Of a stretch of 57,794 bases of DNA, positions 49,613-57,794 are shown piece after piece. Position 1 is the first letter of the stretch. Each line of letters opens with the position of its first letter. The stretch covers positions 1 to 57,794 of the forward strand of contig JAFQCI010000159.1 of the NCBI GenBank assembly GCA_017416505.1. The letters run 5' to 3'. This stretch comes from Lachnospiraceae bacterium (GTDB lineage: Bacteria > Bacillota_A > Clostridia > Lachnospirales > Lachnospiraceae). The position numbers and the translations under genes are program-made. The notes beneath the pieces were generated by a model. The model made no database searches. It saw nothing but the letters and a program-made list of their open reading frames with translations, and had not been told where the DNA came from.

Positions 49613-52600
49613 TCAGTCTCTGCTTGTCAAAACGCTTATATCACCATAAGACAAAATGAATCTTTTTAAATATCCTTCCGCCTTTTGTACAACGCGATGA
49701 GGTTTGACCTCCATACCTTCAACTGCTTCCACCGTTTCTTTCGCCCGTACTCGATCTAATGTACTAATTATCTGATCAAATAATCCGCCTTGCAATAAGT
49801 TCTCTTCCGTCAGATGACATGCCATAATTCTTGAAAGTTTATCTTTATCAATGCCGAACGCATCAGAAAATCTTTTGATATTCGCTTTTAGAATGTTTCG
49901 GTTGTAAATTTCAATATACTCCACAAGAGTTTTATTAGCATCAAAATCTTTGAGTGCACCAGAATATATATCTTCTAAAATAGCCTCTGCTGTAATTTGA
50001 TCCTCTACTGATAATATGGTAAAATTGGATTTAAGATCGTCAAGCAGGGCTTTAATATCCTCAGGTTTCGCACCATTAGACAGATCTTTCAGTACTTCAG
50101 AAAACTTGGATTCCATAAAAGCTCGATTGATCTCATTTGATGAAATCTCCGTAAGAAAAGCCTTAATATCATAAATCATATTGCCATCTGGTGTGCCAGT
50201 TCGGGGAATTTCGCTATATCTCTGATGAAGAATTTCATATGTCATCTCATCCAAGAGAACAGTGACTTCTCCTGCATCTTCTGTGATATATGTTTTTTGA
50301 GTCCATGTAAACAGCTGCGGTATAGAACGATAGTAATAATTGCTGATGTTATTGAATAAATCCGCAAATAATTTAATATCGTTTGGAGCGGTAGGAAGCG
50401 TGCTGAAATTGTCAATTCCGCACTTTTCAAACAATTTAATAATACTTTGATAGTCATTGTTCATGCCAATAATATTCTGTCCCAAAGATGGCACAAAAAC
50501 ATCTTGATAACCAGTTTCCGCGTACAACCTCAACGCTTCCACGGCATTTTGTTCCATGGTATATGGTTTTCTGCAATATTTAATAATACCATATTGTTTT
50601 TCATATCCATGAAGTCGGTTGGTTCTTGATGCTGCCTGAACAAACTGTTCGTATTCAAGCACTTTATCCAAATACAAAGTATTAATCCATTTTGAGTCAA
50701 ATCCTGTAAGTAACTGATTAACTACAATAACAATATTGACTGCTTCTTCTCTTTTGGTATCGATATCTTTGTATGGCTCCTTGTGCGCTAAGCGCAAACA
50801 GACATCATCCTTAAAGCGACGATAAGTGCCAATTGTAAAATGAAATCCAAAATGTCTATTATAATCCAAGAGTATCTCTTCGACACCTTTATCTTTGAAA
50901 ATATCGTCACTCTCATTATCGGTATGCGGATCAAAAACAGCAGTAACAAACAGCCCCTTGTCATTGTCCTTTAACAAGCGGTAATACTCAATAGCTTCCC
51001 GAATAGACGAGGTTGCCAAAATATAATGAAATTTACCTCTGAAACTAATGCGTTCCCATTTACTCAAAATATCATGTACAACATTTTCTCTATGAGCTCG
51101 TCCTGTATCGCCATCAGAATAGAGGCTATTCCCAACGTCTGCTTCCACATCAATCATATCGCGAGAAACCAATGAATGATATTTTGCAAATTCATCGTCC
51201 GTAAGATCTTCAATACACGCTTTGCCAAGTTTTCTTAAAGCAACCTTTTCTCGAAAATCTTCTTCATCAAATGTTGCCACTTTTGAAGGTTTGAAACCCA
51301 ACACATTTTTATCTCGGATGCCTTCATTAATCGCATACTTGTGCAAACATTCACCAAACAGTCCATCGGTGGTTATTCCATCAATAGCATTAACTTCCTT
51401 AATTGGCGTGCCTGTAAAACCAAAAAACATAGCTTTGGGATATGTTAATTTGATATCACGAAGCATCGTTCCAAAAGTAGAACGATGTGCTTCATCGATA
51501 ATAAACACTATCTTTTTCTGTTGAATTTTTGCAATACGAGCAGCATGAGGCGTAGGTTCAACAGTCGTTAGATTACTCATCTTTTGGATAGATGTAACGA
51601 TAAGCAAATTAGATGTATCATTTTCCAATTTGGAAAGAAGACTGTTGGTATTTGCCGTATCCTCAATGTCATCGCAATCAGAAAAATTGCGATAGTTATC
51701 ATAAGTCTGCTTCCACAACTCATTACGATCCATTAAGAAAACGATCTTTTCAACCTTACCGGAAGATTTAGTCAACTGAGCGCACTTGAAACTGGTCATG
51801 GTTTTACCACTACCAGTAGTATGGTACACATAACCTCCCTTTTGTTGCCCGTCATCCCAATCACTACGCTTAACAACCTGAGAATAGATTTTGTATGCAG
51901 CATGATACTGATAACTACGCATAACCTTTAAAATGTTATCTGTACCGTCAGCAATGGTTCCGTAACCAATCAAACGATGTGCCATAGGGATAGAAAGAAA
52001 CTTTTCTGCAATCTCTTCCCAGTCGTTGATATATTTATTATTAAAGTCACCCCAATGGAAGTAATAATCGGAATTGAACTCGCGATCACGTCCAGGATTT
52101 GCAAAATACAGAGTTTCATCCGGTGTCATCGCCACAAATACTTGCACAAGAGAGAAAAAGCCAGTAAACACACCATGTTTCATATATTTGCTGATTTGAT
52201 TGCATGCCTGCTCAACTTTTACAGGAGTATTCTTCAATTCAATATGAAACAGAGGCATACCATTAACAAGCAACATCAAATCGCCTCTGCGATCACCAAA
52301 AATTTCCGACGAAACAGGTAATTGCGGTTGGCGAGCAATCTGGTAAATGCTTTTACCAGCAGCAATTTCATCCTTATCAAAAAGGAATAGGTCAACACGC
52401 TTTCCGTTGTGAAGTGTATCCTTAGGGTTATCACGGATGATGGAAATATATTTTCCGTTCAAACGGCGATTAATCGCAAAAGGGCTTTCACCATTGATTT
52501 GGCTGATAATTTGGTTCATCTCAGTTTCAGTCAGCGGGCAACCGTTTAATCTGTCCGTTTGATTGTTGTTACTAAATAAGATAGCTGCCCAGTTATCAAT

Positions 52601-52711
52601 CAATTCCTTTTCTGTTTTGTATTCCAAAACATCTTTGGACCACTGATTATTCAATTGTGTCAATTTTTCAATAAGGGCATCCTCAAATTCTTTTTCATTT
52701 CTAAATGACAT
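49613..52711 (-). CDS. hsdR: type I restriction enzyme R subunit
   Basis: This is a 1032-residue HsdR. The N-terminal nuclease shows DLMLLVNGMPLFHIELKNT (D...EXK, near residue 155), Walker A YHTTGSGKTMTS near 290, and motif II FIIDEAHRSTFG near 385. FGFTGTPI, a helicase C-terminal lobe with LLTGFDSKW, and QAASRTNRLHGY (motif VI) follow. ATG 52711 follows AAAGGCGGTG and replaces the slightly longer frame. It closes the hsdM-hsdS-hsdR order of this locus. Confidence 0.95.
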   Translation of the reverse strand: MSFRNEKEFEDALIEKLTQLNNQWSKDVLEYKTEKELIDNWAAILFSNNNQTDRLNGCPLTETEMNQIISQINGESPFAINRRLNGKYISIIRDNPKDTLHNGKRVDLFLFDKDEIAAGKSIYQIARQPQLPVSSEIFGDRRGDLMLLVNGMPLFHIELKNTPVKVEQACNQISKYMKHGVFTGFFSLVQVFVAMTPDETLYFANPGRDREFNSDYYFHWGDFNNKYINDWEEIAEKFLSIPMAHRLIGYGTIADGTDNILKVMRSYQYHAAYKIYSQVVKRSDWDDGQQKGGYVYHTTGSGKTMTSFKCAQLTKSSGKVEKIVFLMDRNELWKQTYDNYRNFSDCDDIEDTANTNSLLSKLENDTSNLLIVTSIQKMSNLTTVEPTPHAARIAKIQQKKIVFIIDEAHRSTFGTMLRDIKLTYPKAMFFGFTGTPIKEVNAIDGITTDGLFGECLHKYAINEGIRDKNVLGFKPSKVATFDEEDFREKVALRKLGKACIEDLTDDEFAKYHSLVSRDMIDVEADVGNSLYSDGDTGRAHRENVVHDILSKWERISFRGKFHYILATSSIREAIEYYRLLKDNDKGLFVTAVFDPHTDNESDDIFKDKGVEEILLDYNRHFGFHFTIGTYRRFKDDVCLRLAHKEPYKDIDTKREEAVNIVIVVNQLLTGFDSKWINTLYLDKVLEYEQFVQAASRTNRLHGYEKQYGIIKYCRKPYTMEQNAVEALRLYAETGYQDVFVPSLGQNIIGMNNDYQSIIKLFEKCGIDNFSTLPTAPNDIKLFADLFNNISNYYYRSIPQLFTWTQKTYITEDAGEVTVLLDEMTYEILHQRYSEIPRTGTPDGNMIYDIKAFLTEISSNEINRAFMESKFSEVLKDLSNGAKPEDIKALLDDLKSNFTILSVEDQITAEAILEDIYSGALKDFDANKTLVEYIEIYNRNILKANIKRFSDAFGIDKDKLSRIMACHLTEENLLQGGLFDQIISTLDRVRAKETVEAVEGMEVKPHRVVQKAEGYLKRFILSYGDISVLTSRD

Positions 52712-52724
52712 ATTTTCACCGCCT

Positions 52725-53903
52725 TTACACAAACATATTGTGCAGCATTGACTGCTTAAACTGTTTTAGTTTTTCCGCTTTGCGCTGTTGCAGGTTGATA
52801 AGGTTTTCAATTTTCTTAAAAAAAGAACCGATTCTTTCTTGTTCGTCAGATGTTTTGGGCATTAGCACATTAAATTCCGAAAAAATCGAAATCCAATGCC
52901 GTTCGTGATTCACTGGAACATAGCCAATGTTTTGCAGTACATTAAACGCACAATGAATATTGTCGCTCTCTCTATTTAATGTAAGAATTTTCATTGCCGA
53001 ACTCTTTACTTTAAAGGGGAATTCTACACAATGTGATGATGTCGTAAAATCATCAAAAATAAGTACTGGTGATTCTGGAGAAGCATTTTTTACCCCAATG
53101 GTTTCATTTGTATATCCCAAAATAAAGCTCTTTCCTGCTGTTAATACAGGAACATCGTACGAATCATCATATTCTGTACTATTAACAATGTACCGCTGTG
53201 GCTGTTCGTATTTAAATACATCTCCTAACTTACGCTGTTCCCACTCTCCGGAAAATCCAGCAAAGCGTATTTCCGGCACTTTACTGCCGTTCTTGGGAAA
53301 CATCTTATCTAAACACGCTGTTTTTAAAGCTTCAAGCTTTTCATACTCACGTTGATGAAGTCGGATAAGTCCATCTGTTTTTACAAGAAGTCCACTGATT
53401 TTTTCTTGTTCTCTTTTATGGGAAAATCGTAAACTAACCGTTTTAATATCCGAATTATGAATATGCACGACAGATTTACCTTGAGCTAGTTTAGAAAGTT
53501 CCCGATGAGTTTTTCCATTCGAAATTGAAATCGCAAGAAATGCAGGGTCTATTTCATCATTTGTAGTAATGACATTCAGATCTCCACCCAACAAAACTCC
53601 CGATTCTTTAACTACAGATGCAATGGCAATATCTTCAGCAGTTTCGCCTGAAGCAGGAACAATAACTTCACCACCGCAACTGTATACACTGCCTTCCGTG
53701 GGAATCGCAAACGTATCTACATTTTCGATAACTGTTTCATGTTTAGTATATAGCCTGCCATACAAAATCAAAGGCGTTCCTTTATCTCGGATGTCAGATT
53801 TAGAATATCCGTATCCCTTAGAAAATGAGGCACACTCTATAATCTTTCTTTGCTTCCAATCATCGGTGAAACCTGAAAACCGAACTTTGGGAGTGTTACT
53901 CAT
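52725..53903 (-). CDS. hsdS: type I restriction enzyme S subunit
   Basis: This is a 392-residue HsdS with the two-part layout. The first TRD begins [17 protein letters not shown] and is followed by the central coiled coil ([20 protein letters not shown]). The second TRD begins [20 protein letters not shown], then the C-terminal coiled coil ([20 protein letters not shown]). The repeated RF(S/A)GF...WxQRK marks the half-subunit duplication. I found no extra partial hsdS or inverted repeats around it, so no shuffling is evident. ATG 53903 follows GGGGTG and overlaps hsdM by eight bases. Confidence 0.94.
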   Translation of the reverse strand: MSNTPKVRFSGFTDDWKQRKIIECASFSKGYGYSKSDIRDKGTPLILYGRLYTKHETVIENVDTFAIPTEGSVYSCGGEVIVPASGETAEDIAIASVVKESGVLLGGDLNVITTNDEIDPAFLAISISNGKTHRELSKLAQGKSVVHIHNSDIKTVSLRFSHKREQEKISGLLVKTDGLIRLHQREYEKLEALKTACLDKMFPKNGSKVPEIRFAGFSGEWEQRKLGDVFKYEQPQRYIVNSTEYDDSYDVPVLTAGKSFILGYTNETIGVKNASPESPVLIFDDFTTSSHCVEFPFKVKSSAMKILTLNRESDNIHCAFNVLQNIGYVPVNHERHWISIFSEFNVLMPKTSDEQERIGSFFKKIENLINLQQRKAEKLKQFKQSMLHNMFV

Positions 53904-56652
53904 TATCTTCACCCCCGAGTAGTTTTTTAAACTGTCGAATTGCTGCCATATCAAAATCATTTCCAGAAAGTTCTTTTAACATCATAGCAAGTTCTTTCTC
54001 TGTGTCTGAAATCTTCGTATCAAGGGTAGAAATAGGGTTTTGATATTTTGCAATAATACCTTGAATAGAACGATTAATTTCATCGACAATAGATGCAGGT
54101 ATGTCATTAATACTTTGCATTGCAGGCGTCAACCATTTTTCTTTTAACAACATTTTAATTTCATCATCTGACAAGGATTTGATTGCTTCTCTTGCTTTAA
54201 TATCTAGATCAATTTTCAGTATTTTAATCTGCTTTTTAAGCTCAGAAATCTGCTGACCAATAAGGTAAAGATGACGCATCTTATAATCATCCTCATCCTC
54301 TGCAATCTCAATGTTATTCTTGATTTGTTCAATAATTACTTTAACCGCTGCCGGTTTATATACTCCATTTTTACCCTTTTCGGTTTCTTCTGGCCAGATG
54401 AGTTCAGTGTGATCTTGCTGGAACGCAAGTTTTTCCTTCGGTTTCAAGCCTAAGTAAGAATCGTACAGTTTTGTAACGTCATTTGACAGAGTGTCCAAAA
54501 TTTCTTGATATTTCTTTTTCAAAATCTTGCTATCAAGTTTGGAATCTGCCTGTTCATCATCCGATTTCTTTTTAAGTTCATCCTTTAACTCTTCATCCAA
54601 CTCTTCCCAGAAGGAATCGTTTTCAGTTATGACGTCTGCCAGTTCTCGATTCAAAGTTTCCATTTGAATAAATTCATCCGGGAAAAGATGTTTTTGAATC
54701 AGTGCAAAGGGAATGACTTTTCCCTCTTCGTCCTTTGGAACTGCATCTCCCTCTTTTTTGTCATAAACCTCTATTATTTCCACCTCGCGTGCAACACCAA
54801 GCCCTTGCAAACGAATTGCTTCCAGATCAATGCTGATCTGCTCCCATTTTTCGTCAAACGCTTTATATACAATATATCTATCTACAATGTCAAAATCTTT
54901 ACATAATTCAAAAATTCGATTTGTAATCTCAGCTTTTATAGCATGAACATTTTCGACGGGGTTTTCAATCAACAAATCATAGAGCCACTGCTCAAGAGAA
55001 CAAAATGCTTCAGTATATGCGGTATCAAATGTTTGAACATCTCTGTTCGCTTTAATGGCATCCAAAATAGAATCACACTTCACTTTTGAAGTATGTTCGT
55101 TTTCACATCTAAAAAGTTCCTCACGAAGTGAAGGGAATGATTTCCAAAAGTGTTCAAGATGATCAATCTCATAATTTGGTATTCCGCCAAACATAGTAGC
55201 ATGCAGGTCCACCGGGACCTTTTCTTCGCTTTCTACATAGCGAGGAATATTTAGGTTGTATTCATTTTGGATAACTGTTTGCTTAGAGATACGTGTAGCA
55301 AAATGAGGAATGGTCTCTCGGGTCAATACTGCATCTACAATTTTCTTGATGTGATGACCAGACAAACGATTCTTATTGCCATCTTTGTAAAATTCCTTGG
55401 ATGCATCAACAAACAAGATATCGCTTTCTTCACGGTGCTTTTTCAACACCATAATAATAGTCGGAATGCCTGTTCCATAAAAACAGTTGGCAGGTAATCC
55501 AATGATGGTTTCAATGTTGTTATTTTCAACCAACTGTGTACGAATTTCCTGTTCAGATCCGCCTCTGAACAACACTCCATGAGGCATGACAATACACATA
55601 ATTCCATCATCTCTTAAATGATACAAATCATGTAACAAGAAAGCATAATCAGCCTTGGAAGCAGGTGCGATTCCATAATCCTTATAGCGGGGATCATTTA
55701 TATGTGAATCCGCATTCCATTTTTTTGAATATGGCGGATTTGACACCACGCAGTCCACAGGAACGTACTTGTAACTATTTTCGTCGTTATCATCAAAATA
55801 CGGCCAGTCATTAGAAAGCGTATCACCGCGGCGCACTTTAATATTGTTGGGTTTTATACCTCTCATCACCAAGTTCATACGAGTAAGATTATAGGTTTCT
55901 TGAATAAGTTCTTGCGCATAATAGGTAATATTAGCACCATTGTGAAGGTATTTTTGCACACTCTGTCCAATATTAATAAGCAAGGAACCAGATCCGCTTG
56001 TCGGGTCTAAAACACAGATCTGCTCGCGGTCTTTTACATGATGAGCAACAAGTTCAGACATAAGAACCGAAATCTCGTGCGGTGTGTAGAACTCGCCATC
56101 CTTTTTACTGTTTGAGGCAAAGTTCTTTAACAAAAATTCATAAATAAAACCAAGAACATCATAACCCTGGTTTTCATCCATTGGTATCCTTCCAATAATT
56201 TTTATGAGTTTTTTCAAGTGGGATGTCTGTTCCGTTATAGTTCCCATTTTGCTCAATTTATCAGAAAGCGATTTGAAAATTTCATTATAAAGCTTTTGGT
56301 AATCTGCTTTACTACCAATATTTCTAACAAATGCATTTAATGCATCTGAAACATTAGCTACAGTAAAACTTTCGGGATAATTTTTCCATGTAGAAAAAAG
56401 GTTTTTATAAGCGATAAAATAACCCAGATGCTCCTTGCACTGATTTACTGTTTCCGTGTCATCTTCTGTAAGCTCTTCCGCCATAATTTCCATAGTCCAC
56501 CCATATTTCATGAGATGGGAAACCTCATTTTCTGAAACAAAACGGTAGAAGATAAATCCCAAAATAATATCCTTATATTCAACGGCAGATATAGATCCGC
56601 GCAGATCGTTACAAGTATCCCAAACCAAAGATGCTAGTTGCTGTTTGTTCAT
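53896..56652 (-). CDS. hsdM: type I DNA methyltransferase M subunit (long form)
   Basis: This is a 918-residue HsdM, notably longer than the usual ~500. The N-terminal helical domain ([19 protein letters not shown]) leads into the N6-adenine methyltransferase with [16 protein letters not shown] (AdoMet) and [10 protein letters not shown] (catalytic NPPY). From about residue 520 on, a long helical and coiled-coil region extends to the end ([33 protein letters not shown]). ATG 56652 has AAGGAG before it; the longer frame overlaps the regulator and is not used. It is the first gene after the XRE regulator. Confidence 0.94.
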   Translation of the reverse strand: MNKQQLASLVWDTCNDLRGSISAVEYKDIILGFIFYRFVSENEVSHLMKYGWTMEIMAEELTEDDTETVNQCKEHLGYFIAYKNLFSTWKNYPESFTVANVSDALNAFVRNIGSKADYQKLYNEIFKSLSDKLSKMGTITEQTSHLKKLIKIIGRIPMDENQGYDVLGFIYEFLLKNFASNSKKDGEFYTPHEISVLMSELVAHHVKDREQICVLDPTSGSGSLLINIGQSVQKYLHNGANITYYAQELIQETYNLTRMNLVMRGIKPNNIKVRRGDTLSNDWPYFDDNDENSYKYVPVDCVVSNPPYSKKWNADSHINDPRYKDYGIAPASKADYAFLLHDLYHLRDDGIMCIVMPHGVLFRGGSEQEIRTQLVENNNIETIIGLPANCFYGTGIPTIIMVLKKHREESDILFVDASKEFYKDGNKNRLSGHHIKKIVDAVLTRETIPHFATRISKQTVIQNEYNLNIPRYVESEEKVPVDLHATMFGGIPNYEIDHLEHFWKSFPSLREELFRCENEHTSKVKCDSILDAIKANRDVQTFDTAYTEAFCSLEQWLYDLLIENPVENVHAIKAEITNRIFELCKDFDIVDRYIVYKAFDEKWEQISIDLEAIRLQGLGVAREVEIIEVYDKKEGDAVPKDEEGKVIPFALIQKHLFPDEFIQMETLNRELADVITENDSFWEELDEELKDELKKKSDDEQADSKLDSKILKKKYQEILDTLSNDVTKLYDSYLGLKPKEKLAFQQDHTELIWPEETEKGKNGVYKPAAVKVIIEQIKNNIEIAEDEDDYKMRHLYLIGQQISELKKQIKILKIDLDIKAREAIKSLSDDEIKMLLKEKWLTPAMQSINDIPASIVDEINRSIQGIIAKYQNPISTLDTKISDTEKELAMMLKELSGNDFDMAAIRQFKKLLGGEDNE

Positions 56653-56665
56653 TATTATACTCTCC

Positions 56666-56875
56666 TTACTCTTCATTCTCCATAAACTCCATAATGTCAT
56701 CTGCTTGGCATCCAAGTGCCTTGCATATCTTGCCAATTGTTTGAGTTGTAATATCCTCATTGTTACGAAGTTTCATCATGGCGTGGCTTGTTAGTCCTGC
56801 TGCTTCTTTCAGGTCTTTTTTCTTCATGCCTCTGTCAATCAGAAGGTGCCACAATTTATTATAAGTAACTGCCAT
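56666..56875 (-). CDS. XRE-family regulator of the type I locus
   Basis: This is a 69-residue Cro/C1-type helix-turn-helix protein (MKKKDLKEAAGLTSHAMMKL). It is homologous along its full length to the regulator at 24611-24814 (both begin MAV(S/T)Y(K/N)KLW and share KICKALxCxxDDIMEx near the end). It ends 13 bases before hsdM and probably times its expression, as C proteins do in R-M systems. Confidence 0.9.
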   Translation of the reverse strand: MAVTYNKLWHLLIDRGMKKKDLKEAAGLTSHAMMKLRNNEDITTQTIGKICKALGCQADDIMEFMENEE

Positions 56876-56924
56876 TTGTTTCTCATCCTTTCGAACGATA
56901 AAATTTTACAATTATACAATTTAT

Positions 56925-56953
56925 ATTATAGCAGAATTGTGTCGGAAAGTCAA
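56925..56953 (-). promoter_or_regulatory. promoter of the XRE/type I operon
   Basis: Leftward TTGACT (56953-56948), 17 bases, TATAAT (56930-56925), about 50 bases before the regulator start. It is near-consensus and corresponds in position to the promoter at 24852-24880. Confidence 0.8.
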
Positions 56954-56997
56954 CATTTTTGACGAAAATCCGCCACCGCATTTGGTATGAAGAATCC

Positions 56998-57027
56998 CCA
57001 AGCAATCATCGTTTGACGATTGCTTGG
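56998..57027 (-). terminator. hairpin at the 3' end of the HTH gene
   Basis: CCAAGCAATC and GATTGCTTGG form a perfect 10-bp stem with a ten-base loop. It includes the last codons and stop of the HTH gene. The T-run after it is weak (GGATTCTTC), so it may be an incomplete terminator. A hairpin in the same place lies after the first HTH gene (24979-25016). Confidence 0.55.
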
Positions 57028-57542
57028 TTAAGTATGGGTTTCAATCTGCTATCCTTGGGATAGTTATATATAAAATCATCTGTAAGCATAAATTCGAGAA
57101 GCCATTGTTTTGGCACGATGCTTACATTGCTGTTGAGTTTCACCACTTTAAGTTTTCCTTCTGATGTCCATTTGCAAACACAACCTCTTGCACGGCCCGT
57201 TATCTTTGCTACATCATCATAGGTCAGAGCATCGGGATATTCGATCATTCTCTCTTTAAACGATTCTTTCAGTTTTTTCTTGTTAAACTTTATTCTTTCT
57301 ACTTCTGCTTGCGGTTTCCTTTTGAACACACCGGGCGGAATATCGGGGGATATTCCGCTTTTGATGTACGCCACTACATCTTTGGTGCGTATCTTATACC
57401 TCCATGTGACTGAGTCCCGAATTTCGCACGGGATGTATCCGTTTTGCAGTAGATATGCCAATCTCCGCTTTGACATATGCAATTCTATGCGGACATTGTC
57501 CATGCTAATAAATTCTCCGTATGTATGACCGTTAATCTTCAT
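57006..57542 (-). CDS. HTH protein downstream of the second integrase
   Basis: This is a 178-residue basic protein with two helix-turn-helix parts. NVRIELHMSKRRLAYLLQNGYIPCEI lies in the N-terminal third, and LTYDDVAKITGRARGCVCKWTSEGKL at about residues 115-142. It ends in a basic tail. It has the same layout and position as the protein at 25030-25629, with limited sequence identity. ATG 57542 follows AAGGTG. The integrase stop overlaps its start by 11 bases, which suggests that the two proteins work together. Confidence 0.7.
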   Translation of the reverse strand: MKINGHTYGEFISMDNVRIELHMSKRRLAYLLQNGYIPCEIRDSVTWRYKIRTKDVVAYIKSGISPDIPPGVFKRKPQAEVERIKFNKKKLKESFKERMIEYPDALTYDDVAKITGRARGCVCKWTSEGKLKVVKLNSNVSIVPKQWLLEFMLTDDFIYNYPKDSRLKPILNQAIVKR

Positions 57543-57794
57543 TTCCAATCACCTTCGCCATCATTTCTGCTGACTGCAGTTTGGTATCGTATTCTAAGTG
57601 TGCATAGATGTTTGCCGTTGTTGAGAAGTCTGAATGTCCGAGCCATTCCTGTATCTGCTTCATTGATATGCCGTTTGCTAAGAGAAGCGAAGCACATGTG
57701 TGCCTTAAGTCATGGAATCTAATCTTTTTTAAGCCATGCTCTTCCAACAGATGCCTGAAGTGATCCGTAACGAAGTTCGGCTTTATTATTCCTC
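57532..57794 (-). CDS. int: tyrosine integrase, C-terminal part (continues beyond the window)
   Basis: The open frame runs off the right edge, so only the last 86 residues or so are visible. They include IKPNFVTDHFRHLLEEHG, HDLRHTCAS (His-Arg), LGHSDFSTTANIYAHL (His and nucleophile Tyr). The text aligns well with the C-terminus of the integrase at 25678-26868, so it is a second member of the same family. An internal TTG gives the impression of a small ORF but is not a start. Confidence 0.88.
   Translation of the reverse strand, partial: GIIKPNFVTDHFRHLLEEHGLKKIRFHDLRHTCASLLLANGISMKQIQEWLGHSDFSTTANIYAHLEYDTKLQSAEMMAKVIGNED

Noticed and set aside
50242..50457. 71-codon leftward frame inside hsdR
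   Set aside because: Alternative frame of hsdR without RBS or domain; unlike the relaxase-nested gene it does not look like a protein.
52725..53903. Phase-variable hsdS by inversion
   Set aside because: No second or truncated hsdS, no inverted repeats and no recombinase next to it; the recombinase at 38678 is 13 kb away beside its own repeats.
1..57794. CRISPR array or cas genes
   Set aside because: No regularly spaced repeats and no Cas protein were seen on either strand.

Overview
The window looks like chromosomal accessory DNA of an AT-rich, low-GC Gram-positive anaerobe, most likely a gut Clostridia (Oscillospiraceae/Ruminococcaceae-like). This is inferred from strong AGGAGG-type ribosome binding sites, TTGACA-17-TATAAT promoters, a Tn916-type integrase/excisionase/relaxase set, and DUF6076 and sigma-factor accessory genes. 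No housekeeping gene set is present, so the taxon is not certain. Almost the whole window is mobile-element backbone plus antiviral-defence cargo.

Layout. (1) 1-300: a complete tRNA-Ser(CGA) with its own terminator; TTCTAAT-type repeats lie just upstream. (2) 0.4-24.8 kb: a long leftward-transcribed defence island. At its upstream end an XRE regulator leads a tightly packed operon: SNF2 helicase, Fic protein, type III methyltransferase (Mod), TIR-like/DUF4062 protein, an unknown protein, type III restriction subunit (Res) and another unknown protein. Next come a membrane XRE-trypsin-protease protein paired with a HEPN-like protein, a GmrSD-like DUF262/DUF1524 nuclease with a Tudor-like partner and a WYL regulator, and a group with an ADP-ribosylglycohydrolase/J-domain fusion beside a HIRAN protein. 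A secreted InlB-repeat protein closes the region. (3) 25.0-33.6 kb: an integrative and mobilizable element backbone (HTH protein, tyrosine integrase, excisionase, relaxase with a nested gene, MobC, oriT-like region, DUF927 replication protein), then rightward DUF6076 and sigma-factor genes. (4) 34.0-36.5 kb: phosphoesterase, a RelE/AbrB toxin-antitoxin pair, a divergent predicted small RNA, and a second 3' fragment of tRNA-Ser that probably marks an attachment site. (5) 36.6-39.8 kb: a membrane protein, then a SLOG/DUF1273 gene whose upstream DNA is a 0.23-kb segment bounded by inverted repeats. The segment carries a consensus promoter that currently points away from the gene, and a tyrosine recombinase lies immediately next to it: a predicted invertible promoter switch. 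(6) 39.9-57.8 kb: a second leftward defence island. It has a DUF2130 protein, an ABC-three-component-like system, an ArsC/Spx protein, a nuclease-helicase with a zinc-ribbon partner, a GIY-YIG/RAMA-like/EVE-like protein, a type I R-M locus (HsdR, HsdS, HsdM), an XRE regulator, an HTH protein and the C-terminal part of a second integrase cut by the window edge.

The two islands have the same plan. An integrase is followed downstream by an excisionase-like HTH protein, a terminator, a consensus promoter, a ~70-aa XRE regulator and an R-M operon (type III in the first, type I in the second). This suggests two related defence-carrying elements of one family in tandem. The best candidates for undescribed biology are the invertible promoter in front of the SLOG gene, the composite type III operon, the membrane protease/HEPN pair, and the ADP-ribosylglycohydrolase-J/HIRAN cluster.
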